Assembly: GCF_002929825.1 (NCBI RefSeq)
Contig: NZ_PJJN01000031.1
Span: 62,001-126,000 of the forward strand
Source of the DNA: Cryobacterium sp. Y29
GTDB taxonomy: Bacteria; Actinomycetota; Actinomycetes; Actinomycetales; Microbacteriaceae
DNA length: 64,000 bases
Reading direction: 5' to 3'
This document shows positions 25,687-34,869 of this stretch, piece by piece (positions within the stretch are counted from its first letter, which is position 1; each line of letters begins with the position of its first letter). A program made the position numbers and the translations under genes. Below the pieces are notes generated by a model, which worked only from the letters and a program-made list of their open reading frames with translations, was not told the origin of the DNA and made no database searches.

Positions 25687-26643
25687 GTGTATCACGGTGC
25701 TCGTATCGCCGCAGTTGTCCCCGCGTACAAAGAAGAAAAGATGATCGCGACGGTCATCTCGACAATGCCAGACTTTGTCGACTTCATTGTCATCGTCGAC
25801 GATTGCAGCCCAGACCACACGAGCGCGGTCGTCAATCTCATTGCGGATGAACGCGTGACTCTCATTCGCCACGAGGTCAACCAAGGCGTCGGTGGCGCCA
25901 TCGTGACGGGACACAAGGCGGCCATGGCACTCGGTGCGGACGTTAACGTCATCATGGCCGGAGATGCCCAAATGGACCCTAATCATCTGCCGGCCTTGTT
26001 GGACAAAGTCACCCGCGACGGCTACGGCTTCGCCAAGGCCAACCGATTCTTCGCCCCTGAATCGTTTGACGGCATGCCCCAATACCGTGTATTCGGTAAC
26101 ATCGTGCTCTCGTTCATGACGAAAATGGCTTCCGGATACTGGAATTTGTTTGACCCGCAAAATGGATACACCGCCGTCCGCACCGAGGTATTGAAGCGTG
26201 TGCCCCTGGACAGAGTGTCCCGACGCTACAGCTTCGAGAACGATTTTCTCATCCACCTCAACATTCTCCAAGTCCCCGCCATCGACGTGCCGATCCCGGC
26301 GGTGTACGCGGACGAGGTATCGAGCATCCGGCTCAGCAAGGTCATTCCAGAGCTCCTGAACCTTCTGGGGCGCGGATTTTGGCGCCGTATTTGGTATCGC
26401 TACGTACTCTGGTCCTTCTCGCCGATCGCATTGCTGCTGGCACTGGGGCTGGTTCTCTCCACGATCGGAATTAGTATCGCAATCTGGGTGTGCTTCCAGA
26501 TTGCAACCTCAGTTATAGCAACCGCGGCCACCGTGATGTTGGCAGCGTTGCCTCTGATGCTCGGCACCCAACTTTTGATTAGCGCTCTGCAACTCGATAT
26601 TCAGGCCAGCCCATCTAGCCCGACATTCGCCCCATTCGAGTAG
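25687..26643 (+). CDS. GT2 polyprenyl-phosphate sugar transferase (GtrB/ArnC-like)
   Basis: 318 residues from a GTG. GT2 catalytic part: IAAVVPAYKEEKMIATVIS, VIVDDCSPDHTS, the metal site IMAGDAQMDPNHLP, then NLFDPQNGYTAVRTEVL and RRYSFENDFLIHLN. Two hydrophobic helices lie at about 235-295. The NPQNGY-type block (here DPQNGY) is characteristic of enzymes that make polyprenyl-phosphate sugars. It is the last gene of the operon and converges on the membrane-protein gene ending at 26715; the 71-base gap shows no strong terminator. Confidence 0.9.
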   Translation: MYHGARIAAVVPAYKEEKMIATVISTMPDFVDFIVIVDDCSPDHTSAVVNLIADERVTLIRHEVNQGVGGAIVTGHKAAMALGADVNVIMAGDAQMDPNHLPALLDKVTRDGYGFAKANRFFAPESFDGMPQYRVFGNIVLSFMTKMASGYWNLFDPQNGYTAVRTEVLKRVPLDRVSRRYSFENDFLIHLNILQVPAIDVPIPAVYADEVSSIRLSKVIPELLNLLGRGFWRRIWYRYVLWSFSPIALLLALGLVLSTIGISIAIWVCFQIATSVIATAATVMLAALPLMLGTQLLISALQLDIQASPSSPTFAPFE

Positions 26644-26714
26644 GGCCGCAACCAAATCCTCACTTCGCCCCCGTCCCAGCCCGGTCACGGCCCGCGATAC
26701 TGAGTCGTCGAGGG

Positions 26715-28832
26715 TTATGGGACCGTCGGTCCGACAGAGGCGGCTTCCTCCAAGGGAAGCACTTCGTAGAGGAAGAACGTAGACGGTCCTTCCTCAACAA
26801 CTTCGATTTGCTGCATGCATGCCTGATCCGTCTCGGCAACCGCGAGAATATATTTGACGTGATCCTGAGCAAATGCTGCGCAAGAATCAAAAGTCATAAG
26901 GATTTGGTCTGGCCCCGGATTTGTTGGGTCTGGCTCACCCTCTCCAGCTACCCACGAGATGTTTGCAAGGCGATTCCATGCCACTTCGTACTCTTCTGCA
27001 GGGTCGATTTGATCCCACATCTCCGGGGACGGAGCACCTTGAAAACCGTTATAAGACGGCAGCCCCGACTGGACCAAAATCGCAGTTGGAAGAAAGGAAT
27101 CGCCAACCCCGACCCAGGCCCCCGCCGCATCGCCCGCGAGACTCTTCATCTCAGAGACCACCCTGGTTTCGTTTAGATCGTAGACACCGACGTAAATCGG
27201 ATTGACACCAGCAGATCCGAGTAGGGAAGCTGCGAGGAAGCAGCTCGCCCCCGCCAACGCCCACCCTCGCGCGAAAAAGTAAATCGCCACAACGCTGATC
27301 ACCGATATGAATATCCACGCAGTCGAATTTTCTATAATCCCCGCGTCACGCAGCAGGAGGTATCTCAGCACGAAGAAAACTGGCACGGCACCTACGCAGA
27401 CTGCGACGAGTGCGATAAGTCGCGGCGGGCGCGTACCAGATTCTGATCTCAATGTGTCAGTGCGAGAAATTGTGACCGCCACAACAATTATGGACAAAAC
27501 TCCCAGTGCAATTCGAATACGGCCAGTTGTTGTCCGGTCAAGCAGAAGGATATGTGCAACTCGGTCCCACCCCGGGACGAGGAGGTAAGCAAGAATCACG
27601 GCGGTAACCGCCGCGAGAGCAACGACGACCCAATCCGTAAGTTTCGCTGACCGCCGGTCTTTCCACGCGAACCATGCAAGGGGGATCAGTAGGAACATGG
27701 CAAACAAAAAGAATGTTGAAGCTTCCGATGCGTTCCCGCCGAGCGGCTGGCCATTGGCAAGGCCCAAGCTCTCCGTCACAGGCGCGCCGAAGAGAGAAAC
27801 CAAACCGTCTTTACTCAGATCACCCGTCTTGCCCAATCTCTGTCCAGGGTAAATTGTTGAGAGGAAACGGTCGATCGTTTCCATACGGGTGAGTAGCCAA
27901 ACCACCAGCACGCCCACTGCGGTCGCCCCCGCGACGAGCAGAGGCAGGAGCCGATACAGCCTGCGCCTGAGCGGTTCTGCTGCCCATGTCGAACTGCGCG
28001 ACAGAGTGAAGCCAATGCTGAACGCGGCTGCCACGAAAACTACAGGAACGATGAAGGGTACATAGACGCCCATTCCCATCGTTACTGTCGTGTACCCCAC
28101 GGCTGCGCTAATACCGATTCTGGGAAGCAACCGTTTCTCGCGCACTAACCAAATGGTGGCCGTCATAACGAGGAAACACCAAGTCACGGGCCAGAATGTG
28201 ATTGGCAGAAACCACCATTGAAAAAACGGCGCAAAGAAAAATGCGGTCGACAATACCGCTGCCGTGACCGGACGTCGAGGAAGAAGACTCACCAAAAACA
28301 GATAACACGCTGCAATCATTGCGAACGCCGGCAACCACCATTTAAGTGACATGGCATTATCGAGCGGGAAAAAGAAGAAACCAGCGAGATGAGGCCGAAA
28401 AGCTACAGACCAATCCGTGGAAGGCAAATCGCTCTGCACGGTCGTGTCCGAACCGCCCGGAAAAGTTCTGTTTTCAACCGGAAGTCCCTGTTCGACCTGG
28501 GAGATAGTCCACGCGGTTTGCACCGCCCATTCATCACTTCTAATGGACTGCGGGGTTCCAGAGATCAACGCAGGGTCGCTCTGCGAACTGAAGAATTGCT
28601 GGAGGAACCCCGTCGAGGATCCTGTGATTCCTAGCCCTACCAAGACTGCAAGAGCAACGGCAAGGATGGCAGGACACCCCCACGTTACCAAGCGATTGGG
28701 CATGCCTCCATCAGAAGGACGGAGCCAATGCGTTAACCTCGATCCGAACTGGACTGAGTATGACTTCTCACCGACGGCCCCCGTGTGACTACCGTCAGCA
28801 CGGGATGTTTTTACTTCTTTATTCCTCAACAC
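26715..28832 (-). CDS. Large polytopic membrane protein, GT-C-like, function unknown
   Basis: 705 residues with about 12-13 membrane helices between residues 50 and 560 and a soluble C-terminal domain of about 130 residues. The first external loop carries the block SGTPQSIRSDEWAVQTAWT, which I associate with actinobacterial GT-C-like membrane proteins in glycopolymer loci. Other features are FFFFPLDNAMSLKWWLPAF and FFAPFFQWWFLPITFWPVTW. The start is uncertain (GTG at 28832, or a later ATG before PNRLVTWGCPAILA). It could transfer a sugar from a lipid phosphate to the growing polymer outside the membrane. No catalytic residues are proven. Confidence 0.65.
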   Translation of the reverse strand: MLRNKEVKTSRADGSHTGAVGEKSYSVQFGSRLTHWLRPSDGGMPNRLVTWGCPAILAVALAVLVGLGITGSSTGFLQQFFSSQSDPALISGTPQSIRSDEWAVQTAWTISQVEQGLPVENRTFPGGSDTTVQSDLPSTDWSVAFRPHLAGFFFFPLDNAMSLKWWLPAFAMIAACYLFLVSLLPRRPVTAAVLSTAFFFAPFFQWWFLPITFWPVTWCFLVMTATIWLVREKRLLPRIGISAAVGYTTVTMGMGVYVPFIVPVVFVAAAFSIGFTLSRSSTWAAEPLRRRLYRLLPLLVAGATAVGVLVVWLLTRMETIDRFLSTIYPGQRLGKTGDLSKDGLVSLFGAPVTESLGLANGQPLGGNASEASTFFLFAMFLLIPLAWFAWKDRRSAKLTDWVVVALAAVTAVILAYLLVPGWDRVAHILLLDRTTTGRIRIALGVLSIIVVAVTISRTDTLRSESGTRPPRLIALVAVCVGAVPVFFVLRYLLLRDAGIIENSTAWIFISVISVVAIYFFARGWALAGASCFLAASLLGSAGVNPIYVGVYDLNETRVVSEMKSLAGDAAGAWVGVGDSFLPTAILVQSGLPSYNGFQGAPSPEMWDQIDPAEEYEVAWNRLANISWVAGEGEPDPTNPGPDQILMTFDSCAAFAQDHVKYILAVAETDQACMQQIEVVEEGPSTFFLYEVLPLEEAASVGPTVP

Positions 28833-28920
28833 CTAACCCAAGTTTTCTACCGTGCGGATGCCCGAGCATTCCTCGCTGTCGGCCACTCCCACAAATCCTT
28901 TTTGCTGATACATACGTGCC

Positions 28921-31194
28921 TCAGCTAACTATTCGCCCGCCCGACTGTGCAGACCACTCGATGGTACCGTTCTGAAATGACTGGGTGCAGCGACCATCAG
29001 CCTCGCACACGGCACTCCCCGCCGGCCAACCAAGCGCGCCCGTTTCTCCTCCCACAGTGAAGTAAAAACTTCTAATTTCACCTGTGACCAGGAATGCACC
29101 ACGCCCACTCGACCAGTAGACAGAGCCTCCCTGATAAGCCTGACCGAGCCCACCGCCATTGGCCGTCGAGGCCAACAGAGTACTGGTTCTTAATTTGAGA
29201 ACACCGGTGGCGCCACCGGAGGAGGTATATGCCGACTCAATTTCGGGCGAAGCAATTCGTGCGCCCTCGCGCGACGACCAGTAAATAGCGTTGTTCTGAA
29301 ACAATTGAGAACATTCGTTTTGATCAACACAAACCCGGGGACCCCGAGGCCAGCCCAGTCGTCCCGATTCGCCAGACTGGCTGAAATAGAAGTCGCGGAT
29401 TTTGCCGTCTACAGCGAATCCGCCGTGAGCACCTGTCCAGTATATGGATCCCCTGTCAAACGCCTGCCCGATTCCTCCGCCATTTGCTGACACCTTGAGG
29501 ACGCCACTGGTTCGAGATCCCAGCGGGCCCTCTGCGCCGCCTTGGTCGTTGTAAACGGCCTCGATTTCCGGCGCCCCCACTCGAACGGTTCCATTCGTTG
29601 CTAGATAGAGTGTCCCGCCCTGAAATGTTTGAAGGCACGCGCCCTCAGGCAAACCGCATTCTTTCGAGCCGGTTGGCCATCCCAAACTTCCGGCCTCACC
29701 ACCCTGCGAGAAGTAGAATTTCCTGATTGCATCCGCAACAGCAAACGTGCCGCGTCCAGGAGACGAGTAAATCGACCCGTTGGAAAATGCCTGACCACGA
29801 CCGCCACCATTGGCAGAAACTAAGATGAGGTCACTCACAGGCCAACCGAGCTCCCCGACCTCGCCATTCGCTTCCACGTACGCAGCCTGTATTTCCCCCG
29901 AAACGACTCGGGTCGGTCGCCCATTCGGCCAATAGACAGATCCGCCCTGAAAGGCCTGACCGCGTCCTCCACCATTTGCCGACACACTCATAGCCTCACT
30001 AGTTGGCCATCCCAACAAACCGGTCTCTCCGCCGACTGCGTGATAGGCGTCACGAATATTCGACGATACTCCGTGGGCTCCGCTCCCTGCCGTCCAGTAG
30101 ATGGAACCACCGTGGAAGGCCTGCCCTAATCCTCCCCCGTTAGCTTTGGAAGACAAAATGTCGCTCACTGGCCAACCAAAGGGACCTGTTTCGCCTGCTT
30201 TGACAAAGTAGTAGTCACGAAGCGGGCCCGTCATCACACGGGCACCCGCAGCCGCCGTCCAGTAGATCGAGCCGTTCGCGTACGCGCGGGCAACGCCTCC
30301 ACCATTTGCTCCAGGCTCGAGGTACGCGCTTGTAACGCCGCCGAGGATTCCTGCTGCGCCACCCTGCGCTGCGTAGGCCGCATCAATGCGTGCCGGGCCT
30401 GGTGAAGTTGCCGGTCCAAACCAGGTGGTGTAGTTGACCCAAAAATTCCGATTGCCATAGGACGAGCATGCATCGCCGCTACCACGAAGATTCGCCAAAG
30501 CGGCCGCGTTTGGCTGGTAGGGCGTGTAGTAGTACAGAGAAGCAGTTGCGCGATTGCGGATTTGGACGTTTCTTGATCCACAACTCGCAGTCGGTGAAAA
30601 CAGCACCGCATTAGATTGGCCGACTTTAATGGAGGTGTGCGACCCCTGCGGGTTGCCGTACCAGGCGAGTTGCCGAGCCCCCGAGAGCACCTGAATGAAG
30701 AATCCGTAGAAGGCAGAATCGCATTGGGCGGTATCAGGACATCCCTGCCCCATCGCTTTGCGAAGAATTGCGCTCGTCGGCGCTTTTCTCGTGACGAGGC
30801 CCTGCTCTTTCTGGAGCGTCGCCAAAATTACCTTGGCACTTATTGCGCAGGCCTGCTGTACCTTGTAGATAATTCGAGCCGCAGGTTCACCAGCCTCGCC
30901 GGAATACGTGCCGCACGTTCCGAAACCGAGCGTCGTTGTCGGCGTGTCGACTTTGAGCACGTTCAGGCACAATTCGTTGCTGCAGCTGCCAATCTGCGCG
31001 TCCAGAAACGCTTGAATCTGTGCCTGCGACATAGCATCTTTTGCGTAAAACTGGGAATCAGAAATGATGTATCCGGGATCAAACTCGGTCCCGGACAGTG
31101 CTTCAGCCCGATCTGGCACGGAGACGATTGATGCCCCAAGAACAGCCGTTAGGGCCAAAACCGCACTTGCTCGCAACAGACCACGTAGTGACAC
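28921..31194 (-). CDS. Secreted LGFP-repeat wall-associated protein
   Basis: 757 residues. Signal peptide 1-32 (LLRASAVLALTAVLGASIVS, cleavage near AEA). The N-terminal domain (about 35-265) has the block AMSQAQIQAFLDAQIGSC and VILATLQKEQGLVTRKAP, often seen in actinobacterial secreted proteins and possibly peptidoglycan-active, followed by nine LGFP-type repeats of about 54 residues (motif LGWP plus ANGGG-GQAF-GGSIYW). From the fourth repeat on, two types alternate: an AY type and an FYF type whose loop carries a Cys pair (CGLPEGAC, CVDQNEC, CEADGRC). LGFP repeats are thought to bind the cell envelope. It sits among polymer-assembly genes. Confidence 0.88.
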   Translation of the reverse strand: MSLRGLLRASAVLALTAVLGASIVSVPDRAEALSGTEFDPGYIISDSQFYAKDAMSQAQIQAFLDAQIGSCSNELCLNVLKVDTPTTTLGFGTCGTYSGEAGEPAARIIYKVQQACAISAKVILATLQKEQGLVTRKAPTSAILRKAMGQGCPDTAQCDSAFYGFFIQVLSGARQLAWYGNPQGSHTSIKVGQSNAVLFSPTASCGSRNVQIRNRATASLYYYTPYQPNAAALANLRGSGDACSSYGNRNFWVNYTTWFGPATSPGPARIDAAYAAQGGAAGILGGVTSAYLEPGANGGGVARAYANGSIYWTAAAGARVMTGPLRDYYFVKAGETGPFGWPVSDILSSKANGGGLGQAFHGGSIYWTAGSGAHGVSSNIRDAYHAVGGETGLLGWPTSEAMSVSANGGGRGQAFQGGSVYWPNGRPTRVVSGEIQAAYVEANGEVGELGWPVSDLILVSANGGGRGQAFSNGSIYSSPGRGTFAVADAIRKFYFSQGGEAGSLGWPTGSKECGLPEGACLQTFQGGTLYLATNGTVRVGAPEIEAVYNDQGGAEGPLGSRTSGVLKVSANGGGIGQAFDRGSIYWTGAHGGFAVDGKIRDFYFSQSGESGRLGWPRGPRVCVDQNECSQLFQNNAIYWSSREGARIASPEIESAYTSSGGATGVLKLRTSTLLASTANGGGLGQAYQGGSVYWSSGRGAFLVTGEIRSFYFTVGGETGALGWPAGSAVCEADGRCTQSFQNGTIEWSAQSGGRIVS

Positions 31195-31297
31195 GTTATT
31201 CCTTATCTTGGCCGACTGTGAGCGCGGTCCGGTTACAGCGTACGACGTAGGTTGCGGTTATGTCGCAACATTGATTTCTAGGCGGCTTTAAAATAGG

Positions 31298-33796
31298 TCA
31301 ACTTTCGCGCTTGCGTTCCTGGCGTGCGTTGAAACGCTCCAGCACTGCACCGGCGCCACCTTCGCGAAAATAATACAAAACGCGGTCTAGATCGCGACGA
31401 ACTCCCGTATGGCGGCTGCGGCGCGCGGGCTCACTCGGCTTGACCCTCCCGAGAATCCCCGTGCTGCCGGGAGCAAGCTTCTTGTCCGCCGCGAACAGTG
31501 GCTGACGGCAGAAGTCCACTAGCGGAGCCATGGCCCGTTCCCAGATGAAGTTTTGACGCACTCGAGCAACATTGGCTTTCGCCGTTGCTATGGCCTCGTC
31601 GTCGTAGAGGTAGGTTTCAATCGCAGCAACGAGTGCACCTTGATCTCGCTCCGGCAAGGAGGCTCCAAGCTCTTCCTTCTCCACCAGATCACCGAACGAA
31701 TCCCCGCCCGTCGTGACGATGGGTAAGCCCGCCCACAGGTAGTCAAGAATGCGCGTGCGGAAGGAGAATGTGGTCTCAACGTGCTGAAAATGCGTGGAGA
31801 CCCCAAGGTCGGCCTCGAGGAGGTAATTCTGCCGTTCGTCGTACGGTACCCAGGATTCGTTAAAAAATACGTGCTTGTTGGTCATGCCCAGCTGCTCCGA
31901 CAGCACGCGAGCTTCTGACACCGCCTCCATTTCAGGAACGTCCGGGTTCGGGTGCTTGACACCCATGAAGAAAAGGCGCACGTCTGGGCGTGTCACAGAT
32001 AACTCGGCGACAGCTCTGATGAGGATTCCCGGATCAAACCAGTTGTAAATTCCGCCGCCCCACACGATGACCTTGTCATCGATCTCGATACCTGGCACGA
32101 CGCCACGGATCGCTGGAGATGTCTTCACGGGATCGGTACTAGACATACCAAACGGAGCTACGGCGATCAAGGAGTCGAGCTCACTGTCCCGGGAGTAGGT
32201 ATACGCATTGATTCGTCCGAGACCCGCTAACTGACCCAGCCAGAAGTGGCGCTGACGATCGCTTGCGCACAGAAAAAAGTCACCGATGAGCAGCTGGTGA
32301 TTCAGCGCATCCGTTGCGTCGTTGACCTGCTTGTTCCACAGGTCAAGCACTTTTCCCCGGCCCTGCTCAAGTTGCTCCAGGTGTAGCGGGTCGTAGATGT
32401 CTACGACCATCACTTTGGTTGAGGTCTCGAGTGCAGGAAAGAGTGCAAGAGCGTGGCCCTGCACAATAATGACGTCGGCCCAGTGCTCGTGTGCCATGAC
32501 CGAGCTCGGACGATGGTGGGAGATCACGCCAACTTCGAACGCGTCGTCAAGAGACTCCGCGCGCGTCATGCTCAACAGGCGAACGTCATGGTCACCAGAC
32601 AGCAGTTTGGCGATGTTCCAGGCGCGAATTGCGGGTCCGGCCATTTTCTCGCCGACGGAATCGCCGGTAATCACCAGAATACGACGACGAGTTGTCACGG
32701 CCAGAACATTGAGACTCTCGACAATCTTGTCGTATCCGCGCAAGTAACTTTCAATCGGGTACGCCGGCTCATCAACGTTTCCGAAGAGGCGAGCCATTTC
32801 GCGGTCTGACCGCACGCGACTCTTCTGGACTTGCGCACGGGCCTGTGTCATTTGAGGCAGGAGTTCGACGAGCTGGTCAATTGCGAACACACCGGCCATC
32901 GTTGACTTGGGAACCGACATCATCGGCTCGTTGTCGTCGCCCGGGACTCTGAGGTCCAGCGACGTGGAGTCAAGCTTTCCACGGCCAATGGCTCGTCGGG
33001 TTGCAAGTAGTAGGGCGCCAGGGAGAACGCGGGCCAAAGACTCATCATCGAGGTTTTTATAAAGAGAATAGAGCGCGTTTCGTTCCAGAAGGTACTCCTC
33101 ACGAAAGTTGCCGAACTTGTTCATCGAGGCGTGGTGCTTGTGGAAAGCCAGCGACTTGGGCTGAAACCGGAATCTGTAACCCAGCAGATTGAGCCGCCAC
33201 CCGAGGTCCACATCGTCGTAGAACATGAAGAAGTCGTCGTCGAACCCGCCGAGCTCCTCGAAGATAGCGGCCTTGATGAACATGGCAGCTCCTGTGCCGA
33301 ACAGCACGTCCTTCTCGTCATCCCACCCGCCGCGATCCTTCTCGCCGGCGTGCGGCTTGTAGCCCATGCCATACCAAGTCACGGCCGCGTCGACGAAGTC
33401 GACGTTGACGCCGTCCCAATCGAGAACTTTGCTGGCCACAGCACCGATATCAGAGCCGGTCGCGAAGGTGTTGATAGCTTCCTTGATCCAGTCAGCGTGC
33501 GGCTTCGCGTCGTTGTTGAGAAAAGCCACGTACTCCCCCGTGGACTTCGAGACGCCGAGATTGCAACCGCCGGTGAATCCAAGGTTCTCGGAGGACTCAA
33601 CGAGGGTGACATCGTCGCCGAGTTGCTTGAGCCTCGTCAAGCTGTCATCGCCAGACCCGTTCTCGACGATCACGATCTCGAGCAGGTCCGAGTCCCAGTT
33701 CAGCGCCTGCAGGCCGCGAACGCATTCGATGGTGTCATCTGCCCCCCGAAAGTTAACCAATACAACGGACACGAGACCCGTGCGACGTTTTCTCAT
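31298..33796 (-). CDS. Fused GT2-GT4 bifunctional glycosyltransferase
   Basis: 832 residues from ATG 33796, preferred over the longer frame because AAGGA lies seven bases upstream and it begins MRKRRTGLVSVVLVNFRG. Domain 1 (about 1-290) is a rhamnosyltransferase-like GT2: VIVENGSGDDS, NLGFTGGCNLGV, AFLNNDAKPHADW and FMFYDDVDLGWRL. Domain 2 (about 375-790) is a GT-B enzyme: RRRILVITGDSVGEKMAGP, VIVWGGGIYNWFDPGILI, and RTRILDYLWAGLPIVTTGGD in place of the usual E-x7-E. Each part has a full fold, so this is a true fusion that could add two sugars in turn. Confidence 0.88.
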   Translation of the reverse strand: MRKRRTGLVSVVLVNFRGADDTIECVRGLQALNWDSDLLEIVIVENGSGDDSLTRLKQLGDDVTLVESSENLGFTGGCNLGVSKSTGEYVAFLNNDAKPHADWIKEAINTFATGSDIGAVASKVLDWDGVNVDFVDAAVTWYGMGYKPHAGEKDRGGWDDEKDVLFGTGAAMFIKAAIFEELGGFDDDFFMFYDDVDLGWRLNLLGYRFRFQPKSLAFHKHHASMNKFGNFREEYLLERNALYSLYKNLDDESLARVLPGALLLATRRAIGRGKLDSTSLDLRVPGDDNEPMMSVPKSTMAGVFAIDQLVELLPQMTQARAQVQKSRVRSDREMARLFGNVDEPAYPIESYLRGYDKIVESLNVLAVTTRRRILVITGDSVGEKMAGPAIRAWNIAKLLSGDHDVRLLSMTRAESLDDAFEVGVISHHRPSSVMAHEHWADVIIVQGHALALFPALETSTKVMVVDIYDPLHLEQLEQGRGKVLDLWNKQVNDATDALNHQLLIGDFFLCASDRQRHFWLGQLAGLGRINAYTYSRDSELDSLIAVAPFGMSSTDPVKTSPAIRGVVPGIEIDDKVIVWGGGIYNWFDPGILIRAVAELSVTRPDVRLFFMGVKHPNPDVPEMEAVSEARVLSEQLGMTNKHVFFNESWVPYDERQNYLLEADLGVSTHFQHVETTFSFRTRILDYLWAGLPIVTTGGDSFGDLVEKEELGASLPERDQGALVAAIETYLYDDEAIATAKANVARVRQNFIWERAMAPLVDFCRQPLFAADKKLAPGSTGILGRVKPSEPARRSRHTGVRRDLDRVLYYFREGGAGAVLERFNARQERKRES

Positions 33797-33922
33797 GCAT
33801 CTGTCCTTAAGTTGGCCGAGCCGAAAGCGATCGAAGTCTATCAATGGAGCTTGTGCTCAACTGCGCCGCTCAGCGCCGGGCCGGTAGGCTCGGCCGCCAG
33901 GCGATGTCCTCGAGGGAACAGC

Positions 33923-33928
33923 TATAGT
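33923..33928 (+). promoter_or_regulatory. Likely -10 element of the Wzm/Wzt operon
   Basis: TATAGT ends 11 bases before the ATG at 33940, which would give a leader of only about five bases. No convincing -35 or Shine-Dalgarno sequence is visible. The gap 33797-33939 separates two divergent genes and should hold both promoters. Confidence 0.45.
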
Positions 33929-33939
33929 GTTGTCTGCTT

Positions 33940-34869
33940 ATGTCCAATCAAAATAATGCCGACTCGACCAACCGCGACACTCGCTTCGCGGCCATTGCTC
34001 GCGCACCCATGCAAGTAGTGGGCGCACCGTCTCAGGCCCTCGGCGGCGTCTGGTCGTCCGCAAGGGACATTTGGGGCCAGCGCGAAATGCTGGACCTCCT
34101 GATTCGCCGTGACCTGAAGGCGCGATACAAGGACAGTGCTCTCGGCTTCTTGTGGTCCCTAATCAAGCCGCTCACCCAGCTGGTTATCTACTACGTAGTG
34201 ATGGGCAAGTTCCTCGGCGCCGCACGAGGAATTCCTGATTTTGCGGTGTACATCTTTGCGGGCCTTACCGTCTACTCGCTTTTCAGCGAGATCATTTCAA
34301 GCACCACTGGGTCGATCGTAGGAAACTCGGGCCTGATTAAAAAGATCTACCTTCCGCGGGAGATTTTTCCCCTCGCCAGCGTCGGATCGGCACTCTTCAA
34401 CTTTTTGATCCAGTTCAGCATCCTGATAGCCGCGACGCTGGCACTAGGCACATTCACATTGTCGCCGAACCTTCTATTTATTCTTCCGTCACTCTTCATC
34501 GTTGTCGTTTACGGGCTCGCGTTTGGGCTACTCCTGTCCGCTGTCAACGTGTACATGCGCGACGTTCAGTACCTCGTCGAGGTGGGGCTGATGGTTCTAC
34601 TCTGGGCCTCGCCCATCGTGTACTCCTGGTCCATGGTTAGCGACCAGGTCGGCAACACAATCCTCCTCGACATCTATACGAATAACCCCGTGACTCTCGC
34701 GGTGCTCGGATTCCAGCGCGCACTGTGGAGCGGTGGCACCGACAGCGCAAACTCTCCCGAAAACCTTCTCCTCCGTCTGGCTATTGCGGGGATTATCGGC
34801 ATCATCTTTGTTCTGGCATTCCACCGCGTGTTTGCTCGGCTCCAGGGCAACTTCGCCCAGGCCCTGTGA
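33940..34869 (+). CDS. wzm: ABC-2 type polysaccharide exporter permease (Wzm/TagG-like)
   Basis: 309 residues. A cytoplasmic tail of about 50 residues contains the interfacial helix LLDLLIRRDLKARYKDSALG, and GFLWSLIKPLTQLVIYYVVM starts the first of six membrane helices. Later blocks (IIKSTTGSIVGN-like ISSTTGSIVGNSGLIKK and YLPREIFPLASV) are typical of O-antigen and teichoic-acid exporters. It overlaps the ATPase gene by four bases (GTGA). Together they would export lipid-linked polymer completed inside the cell. The gene name is given by family, not by orthology. Confidence 0.92.
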   Translation: MSNQNNADSTNRDTRFAAIARAPMQVVGAPSQALGGVWSSARDIWGQREMLDLLIRRDLKARYKDSALGFLWSLIKPLTQLVIYYVVMGKFLGAARGIPDFAVYIFAGLTVYSLFSEIISSTTGSIVGNSGLIKKIYLPREIFPLASVGSALFNFLIQFSILIAATLALGTFTLSPNLLFILPSLFIVVVYGLAFGLLLSAVNVYMRDVQYLVEVGLMVLLWASPIVYSWSMVSDQVGNTILLDIYTNNPVTLAVLGFQRALWSGGTDSANSPENLLLRLAIAGIIGIIFVLAFHRVFARLQGNFAQAL

